Assembly (NCBI GenBank): GCA_947487325.1
Contig: CANKWG010000150.1
Coordinates: 1-5,544, forward strand
DNA length: 5,544 nt
DNA from: Oxalobacteraceae bacterium
GTDB lineage: Bacteria; Pseudomonadota; Gammaproteobacteria; Burkholderiales; Burkholderiaceae_D
Direction: 5' to 3'
Shown here: positions 1-5,321 of the stretch, one piece after another
How positions within the stretch are numbered: position 1 is the first letter of the stretch
Layout: the number at the start of each line of letters is the position of its first letter
The notes under the pieces: generated by a model
What the model was told of the DNA's origin: nothing
Databases searched by the model: none
Seen by the model: only the letters and a program-made list of their open reading frames with translations
Position numbers and translations under genes: made by a program

Positions 1-1113
1 CTGCAGTCCGAGCATCCCTGTCTTTTCTTTGTGGCCGACTGGCACGCGCTGACCACGCATTACGATGATCCTTCCATCATCGAGACCAGCACCTGGGACA
101 TGGTGATTGACTGGCTAGCAGCTGGCATTGACCCCTCTCAGTCGACGATCTTCATCCAGTCCAAAGTGCCTGAGCACGCGGAGTTACATCTCTTGTTGTC
201 GATGTCCACGCCGCTGGGATGGCTCGAGCGTGTGCCGACCTACAAGGATCAGCAGGAAAAACTCGCCGATCGTGATTTGGCGACCTACGGCTTTCTGGGC
301 TATCCCCTGCTGCAGTCAGCCGATGTGCTGATCTATCGCGCGAGCATGGTGCCAGTCGGCGAGGATCAGGTGCCACACATCGAAATGATGCGAGAGATCG
401 CGCGTCGCTTCAATCACTTGTATGGCCGTGAAAAAGATTTCGACGAAAAAGCGCGCGAGGCGGTAAAAAAACTGGGTACCAAACGCGCCAAGCTCTACAA
501 CGAACTGCGCACCGAGTATCAAGAGCAAGGTAAAGATGATGCACTCGAGCAGGCCAAAGCCATGCTCGACGATGCGCAAAATTTGTCGATGATTGATCGC
601 GAACGTTTGTTTGGTTATCTCGAAGGCAGTCGCAAACTCATTTTGGTTGAGCCACAGGCTTTGTTGACCGAAGCCTCACGCTTACCCGGACTCGATGGGC
701 AAAAAATGTCCAAGAGCTACGGCAATACCATCGCGCTGCGTGATGATCGCGATACGGTCACAAAAAAAATCCGCACCATGCCCACCGACCCGGCGCGCAT
801 ACGCCGAACCGACCCGGGTGATCCGAAAAAATGCCCGGTCTGGCAGTTTCATATGGTGTACTCGGATCAGGGGACCCGTGACTGGGTGGTTAAGGGCTGC
901 AAATCCGCCGGTATTGGCTGTCTCGAGTGCAAGCAACCCGTGATTGACGGCATCCTGAAAGAGCAGGAGCCTATGCGCGAGCGTGCCCAGCAGTATCTTG
1001 ATGATCCCTCGCTGGTGCGTGCGATCGTGGCTGATGGTTGTGATCAGGCGCGCAAATATGCACAGGAAACCATGCGCGACGTGCGTGAGGAAATGGGTTT
1101 GTCCTACAACTGA
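1..1113 (+). CDS. trpS: Tryptophanyl-tRNA synthetase, 5'-truncated by window edge
   Basis: Class I aminoacyl-tRNA synthetase that activates tryptophan with ATP and charges tRNA-Trp in the cytoplasm. The frame is open from base 1, so the true start and the HIGH-like ATP motif lie upstream; 370 codons are visible. A GTG at 31 could be mistaken for a start, but conserved sequence (LFFVADWHALTTHY) runs through it. Visible landmarks are the VGEDQ motif (355-369), which is typical of TrpRS, and a perfect KMSKS loop (703-717). About 70 Lys/Glu-rich, helical-looking codons (roughly 433-640) sit between the Rossmann domain and KMSKS; E. coli TrpRS lacks them, but I recall them in betaproteobacterial enzymes. 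The C-terminal domain has four cysteines spaced C-x21-C-x6-C-x2-C (832-930), resembling the [4Fe-4S] site known in Thermotoga TrpRS. It is the first visible gene of a plus-strand cluster. Identity is secure. Confidence 0.97.
   Translation: MQSEHPCLFFVADWHALTTHYDDPSIIETSTWDMVIDWLAAGIDPSQSTIFIQSKVPEHAELHLLLSMSTPLGWLERVPTYKDQQEKLADRDLATYGFLGYPLLQSADVLIYRASMVPVGEDQVPHIEMMREIARRFNHLYGREKDFDEKAREAVKKLGTKRAKLYNELRTEYQEQGKDDALEQAKAMLDDAQNLSMIDRERLFGYLEGSRKLILVEPQALLTEASRLPGLDGQKMSKSYGNTIALRDDRDTVTKKIRTMPTDPARIRRTDPGDPKKCPVWQFHMVYSDQGTRDWVVKGCKSAGIGCLECKQPVIDGILKEQEPMRERAQQYLDDPSLVRAIVADGCDQARKYAQETMRDVREEMGLSYN
703..717 (+). other. trpS: KMSKS ATP-binding loop of TrpRS
   Basis: These five codons read Lys-Met-Ser-Lys-Ser, the exact class I synthetase signature that stabilises the adenylation transition state. 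An intact signature shows that this is a functional-type synthetase and not a decayed copy. Confidence 0.95.
832..930 (+). other. trpS: Four-cysteine putative [4Fe-4S] site in TrpRS C-terminal domain
   Basis: Cysteine codons at 832, 898, 919 and 928 give the spacing C-x21-C-x6-C-x2-C, close to the tRNA-binding C-terminal region. From memory, the Thermotoga maritima TrpRS structure has an iron-sulphur cluster bound by a motif of nearly this spacing (C-x22-C-x6-C-x2-C). Cluster binding here is inferred from the pattern; zinc binding is the alternative. Confidence 0.6.
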
Positions 1114-1137
1114 GTTTGACGGTACCGGTTCGCGTTG

Positions 1138-1737
1138 ATGAACATGCATATCGCCCAAGACGACCCATCGGCATGGCTGGCTCGGTTTGCCGGGCTGATA
1201 CCCGCCGGCCGGGTGCTGGATCTGGCCTGCGGCGGTGGTCGGCATGCGCGCCTCATGGCTGCGCTGGGACATGCGGTGCTGGCGGTGGATCGCGATACAG
1301 CGGCACTGGCGGCGGCAAGCGGTCCCGGTATTGACACACTCGCGTTTGATCTAGAGCATCCGGAGGCGCCGAGTCATCCTGATTGGCCACTTTTGCCTGA
1401 GGTCTTTTCTGGCATCGTGGTCAGTAATTATCTGCACCGCCCCTTGATGCAGCCTTTGCTGGACAGCCTCGCCCCAGGCGGTGTCCTGATCTACGAAACT
1501 TTTGCCGCTGGAAATGGCCAGTTTGGCAAGCCTTCTAACCCGGATTTCCTGTTGAAATCGGGGGAGTTGCTGGAGTGGGTGAGTCTGCGCCCCTCAAGTC
1601 GGGTGATCGCCTATGAAGACGGTTACCAGCACCGACCCCGACCGGCAATGGTGCAGCGTATCTGCCTGCGCAAGGCTGATTCTGCATCCGATCTGCCGCC
1701 CCAGGCGCTAGGTCTGGATGTCGGCAGCGCTCCTTAG
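1138..1737 (+). CDS. Class I SAM-dependent methyltransferase, substrate unknown
   Basis: A protein of 199 residues if started at the ATG at 1138. A TTG at 1135 and an ATG at 1144 are also possible, and no strong Shine-Dalgarno separates them. It has the Rossmann methyltransferase layout: motif I VLDLACGGG (residues 26-34) for the SAM methionine/ribose contact, an acidic residue at the end of strand 2 (VLAVDRD, Asp51 or Asp53) for the ribose hydroxyls, VVSNYLHRPLM (94-104) where motif IV lies, and LAPGGVLIYETF (111-122) after it. The GNGQFGKPSNPDFLL stretch is shared, as I recall, with small TehB-like/UbiE-like proteins of Proteobacteria. The methyl acceptor cannot be read from sequence. The gene starts 24 bases after trpS and ends 76 bases before dapA, and I recall the same arrangement in other betaproteobacteria. 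The fold is confident; the function is open. Confidence 0.88.
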   Translation: MNMHIAQDDPSAWLARFAGLIPAGRVLDLACGGGRHARLMAALGHAVLAVDRDTAALAAASGPGIDTLAFDLEHPEAPSHPDWPLLPEVFSGIVVSNYLHRPLMQPLLDSLAPGGVLIYETFAAGNGQFGKPSNPDFLLKSGELLEWVSLRPSSRVIAYEDGYQHRPRPAMVQRICLRKADSASDLPPQALGLDVGSAP

Positions 1738-1776
1738 CTTATGCAATAAGGATCGCGAATCTCTCTTCCTATCCGT

Positions 1777-1782
1777 TACAAT
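1777..1782 (+). promoter_or_regulatory. Possible -10 element upstream of dapA
   Basis: TACAAT lies 31 bases before the dapA start, in an AT-richer stretch (1739-1813) between the methyltransferase stop and dapA. No convincing -35 box is found at 16-18 bases, so this may be a weak or activator-dependent promoter that supplements read-through from trpS. The call is tentative. Confidence 0.3.
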
Positions 1783-1813
1783 CACGGTTTCAATTTTTTG
1801 CAACGGCACAACA

Positions 1814-2692
1814 ATGATTCAGGGCAGCATTGTCGCGATTGTGACCCCGATGCACGAGGACGGTAGCCTCGATGCAGAGGCACTCAAAAAATTATTGGAC
1901 TGGCACATCGCCGAAGGTACGGATGCCGTTGTCATCGTCGGTACGACAGGCGAGTCGCCGACGGTATCGGTCGAAGAACATTGCGAACTAATTAAACTGG
2001 CTGTTGATCACGTGGCGGGACGCATACCCGTGATTGCCGGTACCGGTGGCAATTCGACTTCGGAAGCGATCGAGCTGACCGCATACGCGAAAGAAGTGGG
2101 CGCTGATGCTTCTCTGCAGGTCGTGCCCTACTACAATCGCCCAACACAAGAAGGCATGTATCAACACTTCCGCCGCATTGCTGAAGCGGTCGATCTTCCA
2201 GTCATTCTTTATAACGTTCCAGGTCGTACCGTTGCGGACATGAGTAACGACACCATCGTGCGCTTGTCTGTTGTACCTGGCATCGTCGGCGTCAAGGATG
2301 CAACCGGTAATCTCGCGCGGGGTACGGAACTCTTGCGCGATGTGCCGAAATCCTTTGCCGTGTATTCCGGTGATGATGCGACGGCGATGGCACTCATGTT
2401 TTGTGGTGGGCAGGGCAATATCTCCGTCACTGCAAACGTCGCGCCCAAAGCCATGCATGAACTGTGTGTCGCTGCCATGGCAGGTCGTATCGCCGATGCC
2501 ATTGCGATTAACAACCGTCTGATTCCTCTCCATAACCGTTTGTTCGTTGAGCCCAATCCTGTGCCCGTCAAATGGGCGCTTACACAGATGGGCCGCATGC
2601 ATTCGGGAATTCGTCTGCCGCTGGTCGCGCTGGGTGCCAGCTATCACGATGCGGTTCGTTCCGCGCTGCGTGAATCCGGCGTATTGCAATAA
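1814..2692 (+). CDS. dapA: 4-hydroxy-tetrahydrodipicolinate synthase
   Basis: Condenses pyruvate with aspartate semialdehyde, the first committed step of the lysine/diaminopimelate pathway; it acts in the cytoplasm and feeds peptidoglycan and protein synthesis. The product is 292 residues, the usual length. The ATG at 1814 gives the typical N-terminus MIQGSIVAIVTPM. A longer frame from ATG 1718 would overlap the methyltransferase gene and add about 32 atypical residues, so I rejected it. Catalytic residues fall at E. coli numbering: Thr44-Thr45 in GTTGE, Tyr107, Tyr133, Arg138, and Lys161 (VGVKDATGN), which forms the Schiff base. Residues of the allosteric lysine pocket described for E. coli are also present (His56, Asn80, Glu84, Tyr106), so feedback inhibition by lysine is plausible. 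No strong Shine-Dalgarno precedes the start. bamC follows after 35 bases, the same order as in E. coli. Confidence 0.97.
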   Translation: MIQGSIVAIVTPMHEDGSLDAEALKKLLDWHIAEGTDAVVIVGTTGESPTVSVEEHCELIKLAVDHVAGRIPVIAGTGGNSTSEAIELTAYAKEVGADASLQVVPYYNRPTQEGMYQHFRRIAEAVDLPVILYNVPGRTVADMSNDTIVRLSVVPGIVGVKDATGNLARGTELLRDVPKSFAVYSGDDATAMALMFCGGQGNISVTANVAPKAMHELCVAAMAGRIADAIAINNRLIPLHNRLFVEPNPVPVKWALTQMGRMHSGIRLPLVALGASYHDAVRSALRESGVLQ

Positions 2693-2727
2693 CGGCTCCG
2701 CTAACCTTTACTCGATTGCCAATTCAC

Positions 2728-2817
2728 ATGCGTCTTTCTTTCTCTGGTGTTTCTTCTTCAGCGTCGCTGCGTTCGCACTGTTTGCTGATCGCGGCCTTAT
2801 GTGTTCTGGCCGGCTGT
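2728..2817 (+). other. bamC: Lipoprotein signal peptide and lipobox of BamC
   Basis: Residues 1-29 form a basic then hydrophobic signal ending in LAG, and Cys30 (codon 2815-2817) is the expected lipidated residue. Ser-Ser after the Cys, with no Asp at +2, fits Lol-dependent sorting to the outer membrane. Confidence 0.85.
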
Positions 2818-3909
2818 AGCTCGGTGGGCGAAATGCTCGAACCCGACAAGATCGACTACAAAAGCGCAGGTAAAGCGAACAAGGGCCAAAAGCTCGAAGT
2901 ACCGCCAGACCTTACGCAACTGCGCAATGACAGTCGCTTCATCGTGGGCGAGAATTCGACTGGAACGGCCACGGCATCGACCTACAACGCTGAGCGTAAA
3001 TCGGGTACCACGAGTACCGTTGCACCCGGCAAGGTAGCCCCTGAGGTCAGTGAGGCGGCCGAAGTGCGTGTTGGTCGTGATGGCAATCAGCGCTGGTTGA
3101 TCGTCAAGCAAACGCCCGAGCAGTTGTGGCCTCGTATCAAGGAGTTCTGGCAGGAGAGCGGTTTTCTGCTCGCGATCGAAACGCCTGAAGCCGGCGTGAT
3201 GGAAACCGACTGGGCAGAGAATCGTGCAAAGATTCCACAGGATTTCATTCGCAATACGCTAGGCAAAGTCTTTGATTCGCTGTACTCCACCGGAGAGCGC
3301 GACAAATTCCGTACCCGTCTCGAGCGCACCGCCGATGGCAGTACCGAGATCTACATCAGTCACCGTGGTGCACAGGAAGTGCTCACCGGACAATCGAAGG
3401 ATCGCGCGATGTGGACGGGCCGTACTTCGGATCCGGAGCTGGAAGCCGAGTTCATCGGTCGTCTGATGGCGCGCCTCGGTTCGGATGTAAAGGTCGCCAA
3501 GGCTGCGGTGAACGAAGCTAAGCCAGCGCCGCAGCGCGCGCGCGTGGCCAAAGATTCGGTAGGCAATCATGTATTGGTCGAAGAGAGTTTTGACCGCGCG
3601 TGGCGCCGGGTTGGTCTCGCACTTGACCGAGTGGGCTTTACGGTCGAAGACCGTGATCGTGCGCGGGGTCTTTACTTCGTTCGCTATGTTGATCAGAAAT
3701 CCGACGCTGACAAAAAATCGGGTGAGCCAGGTTTTTTCTCGCGCTTGTTCAGCTCCAAGGATGACAAGAAGCAGGCGCTACGCTATCGCATTCTGGTCAA
3801 TAGCTCGGGCGAGGCAACGCGTGTAAGTGTGCAGGATGAGAAGGGCGAGACTGATACGGGTGGAGTCGGCGATCGCATTTTGGTTCTGCTGAGTGAACAA
3901 CTGAAATAA
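2728..3909 (+). CDS. bamC: Outer-membrane assembly lipoprotein BamC (NlpB/DapX)
   Basis: Accessory lipoprotein of the BAM complex, which inserts beta-barrel proteins into the outer membrane. I chose the ATG at 2728 (393 residues) over a TTG at 2716 because it gives a clean lipoprotein signal: Arg near the N-terminus, a hydrophobic run, then the lipobox LAGC with Cys30 as the lipidation site. After it comes a charged, probably extended segment (about 31-110, including DKIDYKSA and LEVPPDLTQL), matching the BamC part that wraps BamD. Two helix-grip domains follow, at about 112-250 (around RWLIVKQTPEQLWPRIKEFW) and about 281-393 (around VEESFDRAWRRVGLALDRVG), joined by an Ala/Pro/Lys-rich linker. 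The protein is somewhat longer than E. coli BamC. Position directly after dapA supports the call. No Shine-Dalgarno stands out, so translation may depend partly on dapA coupling. Confidence 0.92.
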   Translation: MRLSFSGVSSSASLRSHCLLIAALCVLAGCSSVGEMLEPDKIDYKSAGKANKGQKLEVPPDLTQLRNDSRFIVGENSTGTATASTYNAERKSGTTSTVAPGKVAPEVSEAAEVRVGRDGNQRWLIVKQTPEQLWPRIKEFWQESGFLLAIETPEAGVMETDWAENRAKIPQDFIRNTLGKVFDSLYSTGERDKFRTRLERTADGSTEIYISHRGAQEVLTGQSKDRAMWTGRTSDPELEAEFIGRLMARLGSDVKVAKAAVNEAKPAPQRARVAKDSVGNHVLVEESFDRAWRRVGLALDRVGFTVEDRDRARGLYFVRYVDQKSDADKKSGEPGFFSRLFSSKDDKKQALRYRILVNSSGEATRVSVQDEKGETDTGGVGDRILVLLSEQLK

Positions 3910-3942
3910 CACTGTGCCGGTGCGCGTCAGCGACCATCGGCC

Positions 3943-3947
3943 TGGAG
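3943..3947 (+). promoter_or_regulatory. Ribosome binding site of the MBL-fold gene
   Basis: TGGAG ends six bases before the ATG at 3954. It is the clearest plus-strand Shine-Dalgarno in the window and fixes the start of the MBL-fold gene. Confidence 0.65.
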
Positions 3948-3953
3948 TGTCGC

Positions 3954-4733
3954 ATGCGATTTGCGAGTCTGGGCAGCGGTAGCGAAGGTAACGCACTACT
4001 GATCTCTGCTACATCAGGCATCACTGAAACAACGGTGATGCTTGATTGTGGTTTTGGACTGAGGGAAGCAGAATCCCGCCTCAGTCATCTTCATATCGAT
4101 CCCAAACAACTCTCTGGCATTATCGTCACGCATGAACATCAGGATCATGTGGGCGGTGTCTTTCGTCTCGCACGCCGCCACAAAATTCCTGTCTGGATGA
4201 CGCACGGCACTTTTGAATCGGTGCGCGATGACGCTGCTGGCGTGGCGGTGCATATCTGCCGCGATGGCGAGCCCGTTGTCATTGGTGATCTTGAAATTCA
4301 ACCGTACACGGTCCCCCACGATGCGCGTGAACCCGTGCAGTACACCGCCACGGATGGCATTCGCAAACTCGGTGTGCTGACTGATGTCGGGCATTCAACA
4401 CCCCACCTGATGAAGGCGCTCGGTGGGTGTGATGCCCTCGTTCTGGAATTCAATCACGATACCGAGATGCTCTCTCAATCGGTTTACCCTCCCTGGCTCA
4501 AAGCACGTATTGGCGGGCAGTTAGGACACTTATCCAATCAACAGTCGGCAGACATTTTGCAGAGCGTTGATCGTAGCCGTCTCAAGCGTCTGATCGCTGG
4601 GCATTTATCACAGAAAAATAATTCGCCTGACAAGGTACGTTTGGCGATTGATGAAGTGCTTGGGGATAGTGCGGTGGAGGTAGTAATTGCAGATCAGGCA
4701 GCAGGATTTGCCTGGTTAGAGAGTGGTGCGTGA
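3954..4733 (+). CDS. MBL-fold metallo-hydrolase, YycJ/WalJ-like
   Basis: A cytoplasmic protein of 259 residues with no signal peptide and the metallo-beta-lactamase fold. It opens with MRFASLGSGSEGNALLI, the characteristic start of the YycJ/WalJ group. Metal ligands are visible: HEHQDH (residues 60-65, the HxHxDH motif), His122 in VPHD, and Asp144 in TDVGH. LEFNHD (164-169), GHLSN (191-195) and GHLSQKNNSP (216-225) complete the family pattern, with His217 as the likely last ligand. All motifs are intact, so it should bind two metal ions. Relatives in Firmicutes have been linked to DNA exonuclease activity and cell-wall/chromosome coordination, but the proteobacterial substrate is not established to my knowledge. 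The gene starts 44 bases after bamC and is the last plus-strand gene before a terminator, so it may be co-transcribed with dapA-bamC. Family assignment is confident; the reaction is not. Confidence 0.9.
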   Translation: MRFASLGSGSEGNALLISATSGITETTVMLDCGFGLREAESRLSHLHIDPKQLSGIIVTHEHQDHVGGVFRLARRHKIPVWMTHGTFESVRDDAAGVAVHICRDGEPVVIGDLEIQPYTVPHDAREPVQYTATDGIRKLGVLTDVGHSTPHLMKALGGCDALVLEFNHDTEMLSQSVYPPWLKARIGGQLGHLSNQQSADILQSVDRSRLKRLIAGHLSQKNNSPDKVRLAIDEVLGDSAVEVVIADQAAGFAWLESGA

Positions 4734-4745
4734 CTGTCTCTTGAA

Positions 4746-4761
4746 TTAGCCACCAGGCTAA
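4746..4761. repeat. Small perfect hairpin, 6-bp stem
   Basis: TTAGCC (4746-4751), loop ACCA, GGCTAA (4756-4761). It begins 13 bases after the MBL-gene stop and has no T-tract on either side, so it is more likely an RNA 3'-end stabiliser or chance than a terminator. Confidence 0.4.
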
Positions 4762-4775
4762 AGTCAGAACATCAC

Positions 4776-4790
4776 CTATCTTTTTGATAG
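4776..4790. repeat. Small perfect hairpin with T5 loop
   Basis: CTATC (4776-4780), loop TTTTT, GATAG (4786-4790). It sits four bases before the main terminator and is AT-rich, so it is weak by itself. Confidence 0.35.
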
Positions 4791-4794
4791 ACAC

Positions 4795-4823
4795 AAAAAA
4801 GCCGTCACGAGGACGGCTTTTTT
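4795..4823. terminator. Bidirectional Rho-independent terminator
   Basis: Stem GCCGTC (4801-4806) and GACGGC (4812-4817) with a five-base loop, flanked by six A on the left and six T on the right. It reads as an intrinsic terminator on both strands. It ends the plus-strand cluster after the MBL gene and also the minus-strand lipoprotein gene, whose stop lies 16 bases away. Stem, loop and tails are all visible. Confidence 0.92.
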
Positions 4824-4839
4824 GCTCGGTTGCCCGTGA

Positions 4840-5046
4840 TTACTTCTTTTCTTCAGCAGCAGGTGCAGCAGGTGCAGCAGCGTCAGCCTTTGGAGCTTCA
4901 GCAGCAGGTGCTTCAGCAGCAGGAGCGTCAGCCTTTGGAGCTTCAGCAGCAGGAGCTGCAGGAGCAGGAGCAGCGGCTTCTTCTTTTTTGCCGCAAGCTG
5001 CCAGAGCCAGGGCCAGCAGGGAAGCGATCAGCAACGATTTTTTCAT
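4840..5046 (-). CDS. Small Ala/Pro-rich lipoprotein, function unknown
   Basis: A predicted lipoprotein of 68 residues. The signal peptide is classic: MKKS, a hydrophobic run, and the lipobox LAAC with Cys18 as the lipid anchor. GKKEE follows the Cys, and no Asp at +2 argues for outer-membrane placement. The mature chain, about 51 residues, is only Ala, Pro, Glu, Lys and Asp apart from the first Cys-Gly, with repeats of PAAEAPKADA and no aromatic residues, so it is probably extended and disordered. GAAGGA at 5052-5057 (read on the minus strand) is a good Shine-Dalgarno five bases before ATG. The gene has its own upstream promoter candidate and a strong terminator, so it looks monocistronic. 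Such short lipoproteins are common near the ends of betaproteobacterial operons; I do not recognise a named family. The signal and lipobox make it more credible than the overlapping plus-strand frames. Confidence 0.85.
   Translation of the reverse strand: MKKSLLIASLLALALAACGKKEEAAAPAPAAPAAEAPKADAPAAEAPAAEAPKADAAAPAAPAAEEKK
4879..4953 (-). repeat. Direct repeats of 30 bp inside the lipoprotein gene
   Basis: Two identical 30-base copies (4879-4908 and 4924-4953) lie 45 bases apart start to start, which is exactly 15 codons, so the repeat stays in frame. Each encodes PAAEAPKADA. The flanking sequence is also rich in GCAGCAG-type triplets. This suggests growth by slippage or unequal exchange and possible length variation among strains. 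Confidence 0.85.
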
Positions 5047-5051
5047 GATTT

Positions 5052-5057
5052 TCCTTC
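5052..5057 (-). promoter_or_regulatory. Ribosome binding site of the small lipoprotein gene
   Basis: Read on the minus strand this is GAAGGA, five bases before the ATG. It is a near-consensus Shine-Dalgarno and confirms both strand and start of the gene. Confidence 0.75.
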
Positions 5058-5093
5058 GGTTAAATATAAAAAATTACACTTCAATTTTGTTTA

Positions 5094-5111
5094 ATAACTA
5101 CCGGTAGTTAT
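5094..5111. promoter_or_regulatory. Perfect 18-bp palindrome in the lipoprotein leader
   Basis: ATAACTACCGGTAGTTAT is identical on both strands with no spacer. It lies 47 bases upstream of the lipoprotein start codon and 77 bases downstream of the predicted -10 box. It could be a dimeric repressor operator acting as a roadblock, or an mRNA hairpin, although with no loop bases the hairpin would lose its central pairs. The symmetry is certain; the role is inference. Confidence 0.55.
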
Positions 5112-5142
5112 CGCACATCAGGTCGTATTTTCAGACTTGGCA

Positions 5143-5154
5143 GTCAAAATTGAC
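5143..5154. repeat. Short inverted repeat GTCAA-AA-TTGAC
   Basis: Five-base arms with a two-base spacer, 31 bases from the 18-bp palindrome and in the same leader. It may be a second protein-binding site or chance; arms this short arise easily. Confidence 0.25.
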
Positions 5155-5188
5155 GCACTGCCGCACCATCGAAACTTCCTAGCCGGAA

Positions 5189-5218
5189 ATTATACTGGTC
5201 TTCTTGAAAAGCTGGCAA
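5189..5218 (-). promoter_or_regulatory. Sigma-70-like promoter for the small lipoprotein gene
   Basis: On the minus strand, TTGCCA (5218-5213) is followed after 18 bases by a perfect TATAAT (5194-5189). Transcription would start near 5182, giving a leader of about 135 bases that contains the 18-bp palindrome. A second TATAAT (5273-5268) lacks a good -35 box. Confidence 0.55.
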
Positions 5219-5298
5219 GCCGTTTTATATGTTTTGCGTGGGCGCAGGCTAAGTTTCGTACAGGAAAATTATAGACAGATGCCGGCGAATTGAGCGCT

Positions 5299-5320
5299 GA
5301 AAGAACCGCAAAGCGGATTT
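5299..5320 (-). terminator. Possible weak terminator after the cupin gene
   Basis: Read on the minus strand just after the stop codon: CCGC, loop TTT, GCGG, then TTCTTTC. The stem has only four base pairs and the T-tract is broken by C, so termination may be incomplete and read-through into the lipoprotein gene is possible. Confidence 0.35.
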
Positions 5321-5321
5321 A

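Larger units (their letters stand above)
5047..5321. other. Intergenic leader region, no gene
   Basis: This AT-rich stretch between two minus-strand genes holds no credible reading frame. It contains the lipoprotein ribosome binding site, the 18-bp palindrome, a short inverted repeat, the promoter candidate and a weak hairpin after the upstream gene. I see no tRNA or recognisable riboswitch; an unrecognised small RNA cannot be excluded. Confidence 0.6.

Noticed and set aside
31..33. GTG as the start of trpS
   Set aside because: The frame is open to base 1 and the preceding residues fit the conserved TrpRS core, so this is an internal Val codon in a truncated gene.
682..1272. Minus-strand open frame of 196 codons across the end of trpS and the methyltransferase
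   Set aside because: It is antisense to two well-supported genes, has no recognisable domain and no ribosome binding site; it is a shadow of strong codon bias.
1718..1813. Upstream ATG extending DapA by about 32 residues
   Set aside because: It overlaps the methyltransferase coding end, and DapA normally begins near MIQGSIVAIVTPM; active-site numbering matches E. coli only from the later ATG.
1988..2689. Minus-strand open frame of 233 codons opposite dapA
   Set aside because: The dapA product has all catalytic residues; the antisense translation is rich in His/Arg/Thr with no known fold.
2716..2727. TTG start for bamC
   Set aside because: It would add four residues before a complete lipoprotein signal and has no better ribosome binding site.
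4855..4979. CRISPR-like or satellite repeat array
   Set aside because: The repeats are in frame, there are no unique spacers, and the pattern is explained by the coding of an Ala/Pro-rich lipoprotein.
4830..5048. Plus-strand Gln-rich (CAG-repeat) open frame
   Set aside because: It is another frame of the same low-complexity repeat, with no start signal.
4784..5107. Plus-strand Ala/Gly/Ser-rich open frame opposite the lipoprotein
   Set aside because: Its repetitive composition is the complement of the GCN repeats; it begins inside the terminator and lacks a ribosome binding site, whereas the minus frame has a signal peptide, lipobox and Shine-Dalgarno.
5204..5230. Plus-strand TTGAAA / TTATAT promoter-like pair
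   Set aside because: Spacing is only about 15 bases and no plus-strand gene lies downstream in the window.
5268..5273. Second minus-strand TATAAT upstream of the lipoprotein
   Set aside because: No acceptable -35 box at 16-18 bases; the pair at 5189-5218 is clearly better.
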